A stretch of DNA of 64,000 nucleotides from Cupriavidus sp. WKF15 (GTDB taxonomy: Bacteria > Pseudomonadota > Gammaproteobacteria > Burkholderiales > Burkholderiaceae): contig NZ_CP119572.1 in NCBI RefSeq assembly GCF_029278605.1, forward strand, positions 1,736,001 to 1,800,000, written 5' to 3'. Below, piece after piece: positions 1 through 7,859 of this stretch. Each line of letters opens with the position of its first letter. The first letter of the stretch is position 1. Position numbers and translations under genes: made by a program. The notes beneath the pieces are model-generated. The model saw nothing but the letters and a program-made list of their open reading frames with translations, made no database searches and had not been told where the DNA came from.

Positions 1-1083
1 CGCCACGGCGCAAATGAAGCCGAGGAACACGTTGCCGCCGACAGCATGCGCAAGGTGCACGGCCACCATGTTGACCCCGCCGATCACCGCGCCCGCGCCG
101 CTGTGGTAGAGCGGGTCCGGCGCCACCAGCGCGATCGTGCCGAAGCCGATCACGATGATCATGGCGTAGCCCGCGCCGACGATGCCCGTCGCATAGAGCA
201 CGCTCTTGCGCGCCGCCTTGACGTCGGCCACGGTGAAGAAGCGCATCAGGATGTGCGGCAGGCCCGCGGTGCCGAAGATCAGCGCCAGGCCCAGCGACAC
301 GGCCGAGACCGGGTCGGAGACGAGCCCGCCGGGGCGCATGATCGCGTCGTGCTTGCCGTGCGCGGCAATGGCGTGCTCGAACAGGGTGTCCAGGCTGAAG
401 CCGAAATGGCTCAGGACCATGAACGCCATGAACGCGCATCCGGCCAGCAGCATGACCGCCTTGATGATCTGGATCCACGTGGTGGCCAGCATGCCGCCGA
501 AGAACACGTAGACCACCATCAGGACGCCGACCAGCACCACCGCGGAGGTGTAGTTGAAGCCGAACAGCAGTTCGACCAGCTTGCCGGCGCCGACCATCTG
601 CGAAACCAGGTACAGCAGCACGATCACGATCGAGCTCGAGGCCGAGAATCCGCGGATCGGGCGCTGCCTGAGGCGGTAGGACAGCACGTCGGCGAGCGTG
701 TAGCGGCCGAGGTTGCGCAGCGGCTCGGCGATCAGGAACAGGATGATCGGCCAGCTCGCCAGGAAGCCGATCGAATAGATCAGGCCGTCGTAGCCGCTGG
801 TGAAGACCAGTGCCGAGATCCCCAGCAGCGACGCCGCCGACATGTAGTCCCCGGCGATCGCCCAGCCATTCTGCATGGCGGTGATCTTGCCGCCGGCCGC
901 GTAGTGGTCCGCCACGCTGTGGTTGCGCCGGGCCGCCCAGCGCGTCACCGCGAGCGTGGCGGCGACGAACACCACGAACAGCGCAATAGCGATCAGGTTC
1001 AGGCCCTGGCCGACGGGCGGCGTGGCGGCCCAGGCCGGGGTGGCCGCCAGCAGCGGGACAACCGTGGTCAGTGCGCGTTTCAT
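1..1083 (-). CDS. actP: ActP-type sodium:solute (acetate/carboxylate) symporter, 3' end outside window
   Basis: Inner-membrane sodium/solute symporter of the acetate permease group, importing short carboxylates with Na+ or H+. The visible 361 residues begin with a hydrophobic leader ending in an Ala-Trp-Ala stretch. About nine hydrophobic helices follow, with motifs typical of Act[17 protein letters not shown] near residue 78 and the [16 protein letters not shown] segment near residue 285. The frame is open to the first base, so the C-terminal third (family length about 550) is missing from the window. Its ATG overlaps the stop of the upstream DUF485 gene (ATGA), the usual coupled pair for this transporter. 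It is the last visible gene of the operon starting with the VOC enzyme, so the real substrate may be an aromatic or ring-cleavage acid rather than acetate. Confidence 0.9.
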   Translation of the reverse strand, partial: MKRALTTVVPLLAATPAWAATPPVGQGLNLIAIALFVVFVAATLAVTRWAARRNHSVADHYAAGGKITAMQNGWAIAGDYMSAASLLGISALVFTSGYDGLIYSIGFLASWPIILFLIAEPLRNLGRYTLADVLSYRLRQRPIRGFSASSSIVIVLLYLVSQMVGAGKLVELLFGFNYTSAVVLVGVLMVVYVFFGGMLATTWIQIIKAVMLLAGCAFMAFMVLSHFGFSLDTLFEHAIAAHGKHDAIMRPGGLVSDPVSAVSLGLALIFGTAGLPHILMRFFTVADVKAARKSVLYATGIVGAGYAMIIVIGFGTIALVAPDPLYHSGAGAVIGGVNMVAVHLAHAVGGNVFLGFICAVA

Positions 1084-1451
1084 GGCTGTTCTCCGTTGCG
1101 GATGTCCGCGATCATCCTGTCGTAGACGGTGTTGCTGCGATACACGTAGACGGCCACCAGCGTAAAGGTGAACGCGAACATGCCGAAGCCGATGGGGATG
1201 CCGACGCTCATCGGCCGGCCCGGCGTCAGTGGCAGGGCGAGCAGGTCCGGCCGGAAGGCCAGCGTCAGGATGAAACCGAAATAGACCAGCAGCATGGCGG
1301 CCGTGAGCGACCATGAGAAGCGCCGGCGCATGCGGTGCAGGCGTTCGAAGGCGGGCTCGCTCAGCATCGGGTGCGGGACGACTGGCGTCTCGGACCCGGC
1401 GAGGCCGGGGCCGGCCGCGAAGGGGGCAGAGGTGGGGGCAGCTTGGGGCAT
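1080..1451 (-). CDS. DUF485 membrane protein, partner of the ActP symporter
   Basis: Small inner-membrane protein of the DUF485 (YjcH-like) family, almost always encoded directly upstream of an ActP-type symporter. It has 123 residues. Residues 1-45 are Pro/Ala-rich and cytosolic, and are longer than in the usual family member (about 105 residues). Two hydrophobic helices follow, near residues 47-70 and 82-105, then a short charged tail. The stop overlaps the symporter start by 4 nt, which indicates translational coupling. Its role is not established; co-assembly with or regulation of the symporter is the usual inference. Confidence 0.85.
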   Translation of the reverse strand: MPQAAPTSAPFAAGPGLAGSETPVVPHPMLSEPAFERLHRMRRRFSWSLTAAMLLVYFGFILTLAFRPDLLALPLTPGRPMSVGIPIGFGMFAFTFTLVAVYVYRSNTVYDRMIADIRNGEQP

Positions 1452-1488
1452 GAGGTTGTCTCCGAATGGTTGTTGTTCCGGGCCGCGC

Positions 1489-2712
1489 TCAGAACCGGCG
1501 GGACACGGCGGTCTCGCGCATCACGGCTTCCGGCGTGCGATAGCGCTCGGCCATCTCGCGGTCCTGCTCGCTCCGGAGTTGCGCCTGCATATACGCGCCA
1601 AGATGGCGCGCATGCTCGACGACGGCCTGTCCGACCTGGACGCGTTCGGCGCTGTACGCTTCGAGCGCCGCTTCGGCCGACGCATGGCCGGCAAGGGCGC
1701 GCACCAGCGCCATGGCATCGCCCGCTGCCTTGGTCACGCCCATGCCGCAATGCGGGCGCGCCACGAAGGCGGCGTCGCCCAGCAGCGCGATCCGGCCAAA
1801 CGCCATTCGCGGCACGGTCAGGTCGTAGATCGGCTGGAACAGTGGCTGGGAGGTTTTCGCGACCACTTCAGCAAACTGCGGCGCCAGCAGTTCGGTGGCG
1901 GCGCGTTCCATGTCGGCGAGCACGTCCGGACGGATCAGTCCCGGCGGGATGCCGTTGGCCCAGAGCTTGCCCGTGGCGTCGGTCAGCAGGTCCTGAAGTT
2001 CATCGTCCTCGCGCGTGGCGCGATACCAGACGAAGTTGTAGCGGCGTTGTCCCGGCTCCGTGCTGTTGCCGTCGCCGGCCACGGGGTAGCCGAGGATCTG
2101 CTCATGCGGAGGCAGGCAGAACGCGAACTTGCCGAAGATCGCGGCATGCGTGGCCGGCGAGAGCTGCGTTTCGTCGACCAGGCCGCGCCAGGCGATGTAT
2201 CCCGCGTACTCGAGGCCCGCCGCCGGCAACATCTGTTCGCGCACGCCGGAGCGGAAGCCGTCGGCCGCGACGACGACGTCGGCGCGGTGCGTGGAACCGT
2301 CCTGGAGCGTGACCAGCGCGTGGTCGGCACGCGAATCGACCGCCGTCACCATCGCGCCGGTACGGTAGGCGCCCCGGAATGCCTTGCCCAGCACGTCGTA
2401 CATCTTGCCCCATGCGGTCAGCGTCTGCGGCATCTCGCGCTCGGACACGACAGCGCCGTCGCGCGAGAGCGTCATGCGGGCATTGACGCGCACGCCGATG
2501 CTGTCGTCGACCGCCACGCCGGCAGCGGCCAGCGCGTCGAACAGTTCCGGATGGGTGACGATGCCGGCGCCACGGCCGCTCAGGGCCTCGGGCGTGCGTT
2601 CGAAGATCTCAACGTCCCACCTGCTGCGCTCGAGCATGTTGGCGGCAAACAGCCCGCCGAGCGAGCCGCCGACGATGATCGCTTTTGGTTTCTGGTGCAG
2701 TACGGTGTTCAT
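1489..2712 (-). CDS. FAD-dependent aromatic-ring monooxygenase (dihydroxypyridine-hydroxylase-like)
   Basis: Flavoprotein monooxygenase of class A that would hydroxylate an aromatic or N-heteroaromatic ring using NAD(P)H and O2. The 407 residues carry the Rossmann FAD motif as GGSLGG (15-20), the NAD(P)H/FAD motif VVAADGFRSGVR near residue 150 and the ribityl-binding motif LLGDAAFVARPH near residue 313. The RGAGIVTHPEL segment and the GD-AAFVARPH form resemble 2,6-dihydroxypyridine 3-hydroxylase rather than p-hydroxybenzoate hydroxylase. The ATG overlaps the stop of the VOC gene (4 nt), so the two are probably translated together. A hydroxypyridine or resorcinol-like substrate is a guess from similarity and from the maleylacetate reductase nearby. 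Confidence 0.8.
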   Translation of the reverse strand: MNTVLHQKPKAIIVGGSLGGLFAANMLERSRWDVEIFERTPEALSGRGAGIVTHPELFDALAAAGVAVDDSIGVRVNARMTLSRDGAVVSEREMPQTLTAWGKMYDVLGKAFRGAYRTGAMVTAVDSRADHALVTLQDGSTHRADVVVAADGFRSGVREQMLPAAGLEYAGYIAWRGLVDETQLSPATHAAIFGKFAFCLPPHEQILGYPVAGDGNSTEPGQRRYNFVWYRATREDDELQDLLTDATGKLWANGIPPGLIRPDVLADMERAATELLAPQFAEVVAKTSQPLFQPIYDLTVPRMAFGRIALLGDAAFVARPHCGMGVTKAAGDAMALVRALAGHASAEAALEAYSAERVQVGQAVVEHARHLGAYMQAQLRSEQDREMAERYRTPEAVMRETAVSRRF

Positions 2713-3188
2713 GCCATCCCTCCGGTTCTTGCTTGCGCCGCATTTGGCAGTTCCAGGCCGGCCGCTTCGGCAGCCGGGTAGTTCAGTTCGATCGTCACGC
2801 CAGACGGGTCTTCAATGAAGACCTGGTGCAGGCCGAGGCCCGGCACCGTACGGTCGCGCCAGGGGATGCCTGCGGCGCGCAATGTTGCCCACATCTGCTG
2901 CACGCCGGTGGCCAGGAACGCGATGTGGTCCAGCGTGCCGGTGCCCGTCGCGGGCAGCGACTTGTCGCCGAGATAGGCGGACAGTCCCGCGGCGTTGTCC
3001 GGATCCACGCCAATGAGGTGGACGGTGCCGTAGTCGCGCTCGTCGTCGCCCATATAGAGCCAGGCGCCGGGAAAGTTGAACGGCGGACGGTAGCCACGGC
3101 GAAAACCGAGGATGCGTTCATAGAATGCACAGGACCGTTCGAGGTCCGTGGTGCGGATGGAAAAATGTGCCAGCTTGGTGAGTGCCAT
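2709..3188 (-). CDS. VOC-superfamily (glyoxalase/extradiol dioxygenase-like) protein
   Basis: Single-chain vicinal-oxygen-chelate protein of 159 residues with two beta-alpha-beta-beta-beta halves. The expected metal ligands are visible: His8 (KLAHFSIRT), a His in the LDHIAF segment near residue 88, and Glu in GVTIELNYP near residue 134, a His/His/Glu set compatible with Fe or Mn. It is first in the operon with the FAD monooxygenase, so it may act on the hydroxylated product as a small extradiol-type dioxygenase; glyoxalase-like or isomerase roles cannot be excluded. A perfect AAGGAGG ribosome site lies 7 nt upstream of the ATG. A strong dyad lies just upstream of that. Confidence 0.8.
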   Translation of the reverse strand: MALTKLAHFSIRTTDLERSCAFYERILGFRRGYRPPFNFPGAWLYMGDDERDYGTVHLIGVDPDNAAGLSAYLGDKSLPATGTGTLDHIAFLATGVQQMWATLRAAGIPWRDRTVPGLGLHQVFIEDPSGVTIELNYPAAEAAGLELPNAAQARTGGMA

Positions 3189-3533
3189 CGCTGCCTCCTT
3201 AAATTATCAATCGATCAGTGATCGTGTGATAAATAATAGGGCGGATCGCCCAGCGGGCAAAGGGCGGAGAAGCTGGTGTTAACCCTGATCCAGGAAGGTG
3301 GCTGGCGATGGCGCGTGGCGAATCGGCGACAGCGCCGGCAAGGCCTTGTTGCTGGCCGGGCGAGGCAATGCGCGCCAAGGCGTGGCATCATCGCCCGACA
3401 TGCCATCGTGCCGTCGCAGGTCATTGCCGAACGGCAACCCGACGATGGGACCGCGTTCTACATGCTGGCGCGCGACGCATCGGCAGGACCCGGCGCCCCA
3501 AGCACGGATCGATCAACCAGTCCCAAGGCAAAA
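3189..3533. other. Divergent intergenic region between VOC operon and LysR gene
   Basis: 345 nt without a convincing gene. The VOC-proximal 45 nt are AT-rich and hold the ribosome site and dyad operator. The rest is GC-rich. The LysR frame stays open back to 3276, but the protein family begins at the ATG at 3534, so the upstream codons are treated as untranslated. No further clear signal was seen. Confidence 0.5.
3204..3232. promoter_or_regulatory. 29-bp dyad operator upstream of the VOC-monooxygenase operon
   Basis: Two nested inverted repeats share one centre at base 3218: CGATCA/TGATCG (3212-3217 and 3219-3224) and TTATCA/TGATAA (3204-3209 and 3227-3232). Twelve of 14 paired positions are complementary. 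It ends only 15 nt upstream of the VOC start codon, next to the ribosome site, so a bound protein would block or position RNA polymerase for the minus-strand operon. The divergent LysR gene is the natural candidate regulator, although the symmetry looks more like a dimeric repressor site. Confidence 0.6.
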
Positions 3534-4448
3534 ATGGACAAGCTGCTTGCACTGAAGATGTTCGTGGAAACAGTGGACGCGAAGGGTTTTTCCGCCGCGG
3601 GGCGCCGCCTGAACCTGGCCACATCGTCAGTTACGCGCGCGCTGGACGGGCTTGAGGCGTCGCTCGGGGCGGTGCTCCTGAACCGCTCCACACGGCTCAT
3701 TACCGTCACGGAGGCAGGCGCCGCCTACTATCAGCGGGCCCGCAGGATCCTGGACGCGGTCGAGGAGGCCGACGCGCTGATCGCGGATCGGGGCGAGGAG
3801 CCGGTAGGGCAACTGCGCGTGTCGTTGCCGGTGGCGTTCGGCCGGCGGTGCATCGCGCCCTATCTGGGCGATTGGCTGGCGAAGTATCCGCAGCTCGAGG
3901 TCGAAGTGACGCTGACCGACGATATCGTCGACCTGTTGGGCGAGCGCATCGATCTTTCCGTGCGGCTGGGCAGCCCGGCATCCTATGACAACGTCGTCGC
4001 GCGGGAAATCGGGCGCTTTCGCCGCCATGTCGTTGCCAGCCCGGACTATCTGCAAGGCCACGGCAGTCCCGCTGATCCGGTCGACCTGGTCAATCACCGC
4101 TGCCTTCGGTTCAGCTATGGCGCGCGCGATCAGGTCTGGACCTTCCGGCAGGACGACAGCGAGACCAAGGTGCCGGTCAGCGGCCACTTCCGCAGCAACA
4201 ACGCCGAGGTCCTGCGCGACGTCGCGCTGGCCGGCGCAGGGATCGGCCTGCTGCCCGACTGGCTGGTCGACCACGACATCGCTAGCGGTCAGCTGACGGC
4301 GTTGTTCGACGACTGGTCCGTCAATCCGGACCAGGCAAGCTCGGCGATTTCAGCGCTGTATCTGCCGACCCAGCGCGGCTCACGCAGAATCGGCGCATTC
4401 CTGGAGTTCCTGGCCGCGCTGCCCGGGCCGACCCGCCGCCGGGACTGA
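3534..4448 (+). CDS. LysR-family transcriptional regulator (CrgA-like group)
   Basis: DNA-binding regulator of 304 residues. The winged helix-turn-helix occupies about residues 1-60 (MDKLLALKMFVETVDAKGF, then ATSSVTRALDGLEASLG, then LLNRSTR). The C-terminal part, about 90-300, is a LysR substrate-binding fold with the start-of-domain GQLRVSLPVAFGRRCIAPYL and the conserved AGAGIGLLPDWLV near residue 240. This subgroup is usually paired with oxidoreductase genes. I chose the ATG at 3534 because the HTH starts there; an upstream GTG at 3276 would add an unsupported 86 residues. It is divergent from the VOC/monooxygenase operon and probably controls it through the intergenic region. Confidence 0.88.
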   Translation: MDKLLALKMFVETVDAKGFSAAGRRLNLATSSVTRALDGLEASLGAVLLNRSTRLITVTEAGAAYYQRARRILDAVEEADALIADRGEEPVGQLRVSLPVAFGRRCIAPYLGDWLAKYPQLEVEVTLTDDIVDLLGERIDLSVRLGSPASYDNVVAREIGRFRRHVVASPDYLQGHGSPADPVDLVNHRCLRFSYGARDQVWTFRQDDSETKVPVSGHFRSNNAEVLRDVALAGAGIGLLPDWLVDHDIASGQLTALFDDWSVNPDQASSAISALYLPTQRGSRRIGAFLEFLAALPGPTRRRD

Positions 4449-4503
4449 CGCATGCTGCCGCGCAGGCGCGTACGCGGGAGCGGGGCGCCGCGCCGCGCCG
4501 CGT

Positions 4504-5586
4504 TCAGGCCGACGGCGCTTTTCCGGCGAACGCGTCTTCCAGCAGCTGGCGGATCCCCTCGCGTTCGAGCGGGCGCGGATTCGGATACTGGTCGCGCAGC
4601 GCCAGCTCGCAGGCTTGATCGAGGTCGGCCGACGACAGTCCCAGTTCGCGCAGCGATGTGGGCGCACCGAGCTTCGCCGCCAGTTCGAACACGGCGAGCG
4701 GGCCGCTGCCATGCGCGGCACCGAGTGCCTGTGCAATGGCGGCCATTGCCTCCGGCGCGGCAGGCGCGTTGTACGCCAGCGCATGAGGAAGCACCACCGT
4801 GTGGACCTCGGCATGCGGCAGGTTGAAGGTCCCGCCCAGTGTGTGACAGAGCTTGTGATGCAGGCCGGCCGTCACGCTGCCGAGCACGGCGCCGCACAGC
4901 CAGGCGCCGTAGAGCGCGTCGCTGCGGGCTTCGCGCAACGCCTCGTCAGCGTGCTGCTCCGCTGCGGCAATGACCGGCAGTGCCCGGCCGAATGCTGCAA
5001 TGCCTTCGCGTGACATCCACTGGCTCACGGGGTTGCGGTCGGAGGCATAGAGCCCCTCGGCCGCATGGGCGATGGCATTGATGCCACTGGTCACGCTGAT
5101 CGGGACCGGCAGGCCCAGCGAGAGGTCCGGATCGTAGAGGATGGTTCGTGGCAGCACGCGCGGGTCGCGCCCCGTGCGCTTCAGGCCGGCATCGGTCAGC
5201 CCATAGATCGGTGTCATTTCCGACCCGGCGTAGGTCGTCGGCACGGCGATGACCGGCAGTTCCGACTCCAGTGCGATGGCCTTCGCCAGCCCGATGGTCG
5301 AGCCGCCGCCAATGGCGACAGCGCAGTCGGCACCAAGCCGTGCGGCGTGCTCGCGCGCCAGGCGCGCCTGCTCGATCGGTACGTGCATCACGGCGCCGTC
5401 GAAAATCCCGGCGCTGCGCGTGCCCAGCACCGCGGCCGCGCGTTCGGCAAGCTTGCGCTGGCCGGGCGTGCACAGCACCAGCGCGCTGCGCGCGCCGAGG
5501 GCATCGGCTTCCTCGCCAAGCCGCGCCAGGCTGCCGGGGCCGAAGACGACGCGTTGCGGACGGGTCTGGTAGGCGAAAGGAACCAT
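4504..5586 (-). CDS. Maleylacetate reductase (iron-type alcohol dehydrogenase family)
   Basis: Cytosolic NAD(P)H-dependent reductase converting maleylacetate to 3-oxoadipate, the last dedicated step of hydroxyquinol, resorcinol and chlorocatechol routes. The 360 residues match the family length. Visible are the dinucleotide loop VAIGGGSTIGLAKAIAL near residue 91, the VPTTYAGSEMTPIYGLT signature near residue 116, and His residues in GINAIAHAAEGLYA and HHKLCHTLGG that correspond to the metal-site region of iron-type dehydrogenases. It follows the Bug gene by 52 nt on the same strand, so the two are likely cotranscribed. No intradiol dioxygenase for hydroxyquinol is present in the window; that step must be encoded elsewhere. 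Confidence 0.9.
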   Translation of the reverse strand: MVPFAYQTRPQRVVFGPGSLARLGEEADALGARSALVLCTPGQRKLAERAAAVLGTRSAGIFDGAVMHVPIEQARLAREHAARLGADCAVAIGGGSTIGLAKAIALESELPVIAVPTTYAGSEMTPIYGLTDAGLKRTGRDPRVLPRTILYDPDLSLGLPVPISVTSGINAIAHAAEGLYASDRNPVSQWMSREGIAAFGRALPVIAAAEQHADEALREARSDALYGAWLCGAVLGSVTAGLHHKLCHTLGGTFNLPHAEVHTVVLPHALAYNAPAAPEAMAAIAQALGAAHGSGPLAVFELAAKLGAPTSLRELGLSSADLDQACELALRDQYPNPRPLEREGIRQLLEDAFAGKAPSA

Positions 5587-5638
5587 CGCGAAATGCCTGT
5601 CAGGAAGTTGGTAAAGGGTTTAGGCCAGCAGCGCGCGC

Positions 5639-6643
5639 TCAGTCGACGGCAATGTTGCGTGCCTTGATCAGCCGGCCCCAGCGCGCCGATTCGTCCTGGA
5701 TCAGCTTGTTGGTCTGCTGTGCATCGCCGGCCACCACGTCGAAGCCGCCGTCGGTCAGCAGTTTCGCGATCGCCGGATCGCGCAGCGTCGACGTCATGGC
5801 GGAGGTCAGTTTGCCCAGCACTTCCGGCGGGGTCCTGGCCGGCGCGATCATCGCGACCCACGAATAGGCCTCGAAGCCCTTGTAGGACTCGGCTACCGCG
5901 GGGACAGCCGGCAGCCTCGCATCACGCTGGCGCGAGGTCACGGCCAGCGCGCGCAGCTTGCCCGACTGGACGTAGGGCAGCACCAGCGGCAGGCTCGCGA
6001 TCATCGAGTCGACGTGGCCGCCGAGCAGGTCGTTGATGGCCGGGCCGCCCCCCTTGTAGGGCGTATGGATGCCACTGGTGCCCGCGGCCTCGTGAAAGGC
6101 CTCGGCCACGAGCTGGTTCGAGCTGCCGTTGCCCACTGACGCGTAGGACACCTTGTTCGGCACGCGTGCCGCCGTCACGTAGTCCTGCACGGTCTTGTAG
6201 GGCGAGGCGGCGGGTACGACCAGCACCATCGGCGAGCGCACCATGTAGGAGACGCCGGTCAGGTCACGATGCGAGGCATAGGGCAGCTTCGGGTAGAAAT
6301 GCGGCTCGGTGGCAAAGCCGTCGAACACCATGCCGACGGTGTAGCCGTCCGGCGCGCTGCGCGCGATCTGCCCCGTGCCGATGGTGCCGCCCGCGCCCGC
6401 GCGGTTGTCGATCACCACCGTCTGCGCCAGCCGCTTGCGCAGGCCCTCCTGGACCTGCCGCGCGACCTTGTCGACGGTGCCGCCGGCGGCATAGGGGACG
6501 ACGATCGTGACCGGCTTGGCGGGCCACGTGTCAGCCCGGGCGAAGCCCGGTGCCAGCGCGCAGGCAAGCGTCAGCACCAGCGCGGCGGATGCTTGCGCGC
6601 GCGCTCGCACCGAATGGAAAAGGAAGGGCAGGGTGGTAGTCAT
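5639..6643 (-). CDS. Bug/TctC-family periplasmic substrate-binding protein
   Basis: Extracytoplasmic solute receptor of the tripartite tricarboxylate transporter family. An N-terminal signal peptide (about residues 1-37, ending FARA-DTW) precedes the family hallmark WPAKPVTIVVPYAAGGTVD. The TctC core runs to the C-terminus with the typical VPTVAES-like segment seen here as VPAVAESYKGFEAYSW. Members bind carboxylates; specificity cannot be read from sequence. No TctA/TctB membrane partner is nearby, as is common for these proteins. I start at the ATG at 6643, which leaves a normal signal peptide; an upstream in-frame ATG at 6670 is possible. It probably shares a transcript with maleylacetate reductase and is controlled by the divergent LysR gene. 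Confidence 0.88.
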   Translation of the reverse strand: MTTTLPFLFHSVRARAQASAALVLTLACALAPGFARADTWPAKPVTIVVPYAAGGTVDKVARQVQEGLRKRLAQTVVIDNRAGAGGTIGTGQIARSAPDGYTVGMVFDGFATEPHFYPKLPYASHRDLTGVSYMVRSPMVLVVPAASPYKTVQDYVTAARVPNKVSYASVGNGSSNQLVAEAFHEAAGTSGIHTPYKGGGPAINDLLGGHVDSMIASLPLVLPYVQSGKLRALAVTSRQRDARLPAVPAVAESYKGFEAYSWVAMIAPARTPPEVLGKLTSAMTSTLRDPAIAKLLTDGGFDVVAGDAQQTNKLIQDESARWGRLIKARNIAVD

Positions 6644-6690
6644 CGTGGATCTTGTCTCCATGGTCGGCACGTTCCGATCGTTCGCGTCGC

Positions 6691-6738
6691 TTGCGCAAAT
6701 CCAATCACGTGATGCTTCTGCTTTGCATTTTGTGCAAA
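6691..6738. promoter_or_regulatory. Cluster of three palindromes between Bug gene and LysR gene
   Basis: The short divergent region holds three perfect dyads: TTGCGCAA at 6691-6698, ATCACGTGAT at 6704-6713 and TTTGCA-N5-TGCAAA at 6722-6738. The last has the T-N11-A layout expected for LysR-type recognition sites. The spacing suggests a recognition site plus activation site for the adjacent LysR protein, overlapping its own promoter. Confidence 0.55.
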
Positions 6739-6834
6739 AAACTTGTAGCGTAGCTCGTCGTCCCGATACTATGCCCTGGTCACTTCAACGGGAAGCCTTT
6801 GCTTCCGCGCAATGCCTTTGCGGGAAATGCACAA

Positions 6835-7788
6835 ATGGAATTTGTCCGTTTTGCCGAGAACCTGGCCACCTTCGTCGACGTGGCGCGCGCCGGCAGCTTT
6901 TCGGCAGTCGCCAGGCGCAAGGGACAGGTGGCGTCGTCGGTCGCGCGCCAGATCGATGCGCTCGAGCGTGAAATGGGCGTGGCGCTGTTCACGCGTTCCA
7001 CACGTGCGCTCGTGCGCACCGAGGCCGGGGACCTGCTGTTCGAGCGCGCGGCGCGCATCCTGCAGGAGTTGAACGACACGCGCGACGCCGTGACGGCGCT
7101 GGAACAGGGCGTCAGCGGCAGGCTGCGGGTTGCCTGCCTGCCCGCTTTCGCGCGACGCCATGTGGTGCCGCATCTTGGCAGCCTTTATGCGCAGTATCCG
7201 GGGCTGACCGTGGAACTGGAGCTGACCGAGCGCATCGTGGATCCGGTGCTGGAGCGCTTCGACGTGGTCATCCGCGTCGGACAGCAGGCCGACAGCAGCC
7301 TGATTGCCCGGCGCATCGCCAGCCAGCGCTACATCGTTTGTGCAACGCCGGCCTATCTCCAGGCGCACGGCCGCCCCTTGCATGCCGAAGAGCTCGCGCA
7401 CCACCGCCTGATCGACCGCGCCCACAGCACCAGCATGCGCGGCTGGCGCGAAGTGCTCCGGCCGGCCCACGCCGCCAGCGCCGCGTTCGCGATGGAGTGT
7501 GATGATTGCGATGCGCGCCGGTTGTCGGTGTTGCAGGGGCTCGGTATTGCGCTGATGCCGGACTGGTCGGTTGGCGAGGATATCGGCGCCGGCCGCCTGG
7601 TGGAACTGCTGCTGGAGGGCGTGCTGCCGCAGGCGCAGGGCGGCATCCATCTGGTGCGGGCCGCGCCGCGAGCGCCGGCCAAGCTGAAGGCATTTTCCGC
7701 GCACCTGCTCCAGAGCATCGGCTCCCCGCCTCGCTGGCAGGTTGCGATGACGCGCGCCGGTGGTCCCGCCGGGCGCGACGCCGCCTGA
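6835..7788 (+). CDS. LysR-family transcriptional regulator
   Basis: Regulator of 317 residues from the ATG at 6835. N-terminal winged HTH: FVDVARAGSFSAVARRKGQ, then ASSVARQIDALEREMG, then LFTRSTRALVRTEAG. The effector-binding domain begins at GRLRVACLPAFARRHVVPHL and includes LQGLGIALMPDWSVGEDI. A TTG at 6799 would extend the frame by 12 residues but lacks support, whereas translation from 6835 matches the family start. It is divergent from the Bug/maleylacetate reductase operon, which is the likely target. It belongs to the same subgroup as the regulator at 3534, including the shared L(L/M)PDW motif. Confidence 0.86.
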   Translation: MEFVRFAENLATFVDVARAGSFSAVARRKGQVASSVARQIDALEREMGVALFTRSTRALVRTEAGDLLFERAARILQELNDTRDAVTALEQGVSGRLRVACLPAFARRHVVPHLGSLYAQYPGLTVELELTERIVDPVLERFDVVIRVGQQADSSLIARRIASQRYIVCATPAYLQAHGRPLHAEELAHHRLIDRAHSTSMRGWREVLRPAHAASAAFAMECDDCDARRLSVLQGLGIALMPDWSVGEDIGAGRLVELLLEGVLPQAQGGIHLVRAAPRAPAKLKAFSAHLLQSIGSPPRWQVAMTRAGGPAGRDAA

Positions 7789-7814
7789 GATGTCATCGCC
7801 GGGCGCTGGCAGGG

Positions 7815-7849
7815 GGCAAAGCCCGACCCGGCCAGGACCCGGCTTTGCC
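7815..7849. terminator. Hairpin between convergent LysR and OYE genes
   Basis: A 9-bp perfect stem, GGCAAAGCC (7815-7823) with GGCTTTGCC (7841-7849), sits between two convergent stop codons. There is no clear U-tract on either strand, so it is only a candidate bidirectional terminator. Confidence 0.4.
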
Positions 7850-7859
7850 GCGGTCCGGC

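Noticed and set aside
46..1125. 359-residue plus-strand open frame
   Set aside because: Shadow of the ActP symporter; His/Asp/Arg-rich with no fold.
1294..2781. 495-residue plus-strand open frame
   Set aside because: Shadow of the FAD monooxygenase and DUF485 genes.
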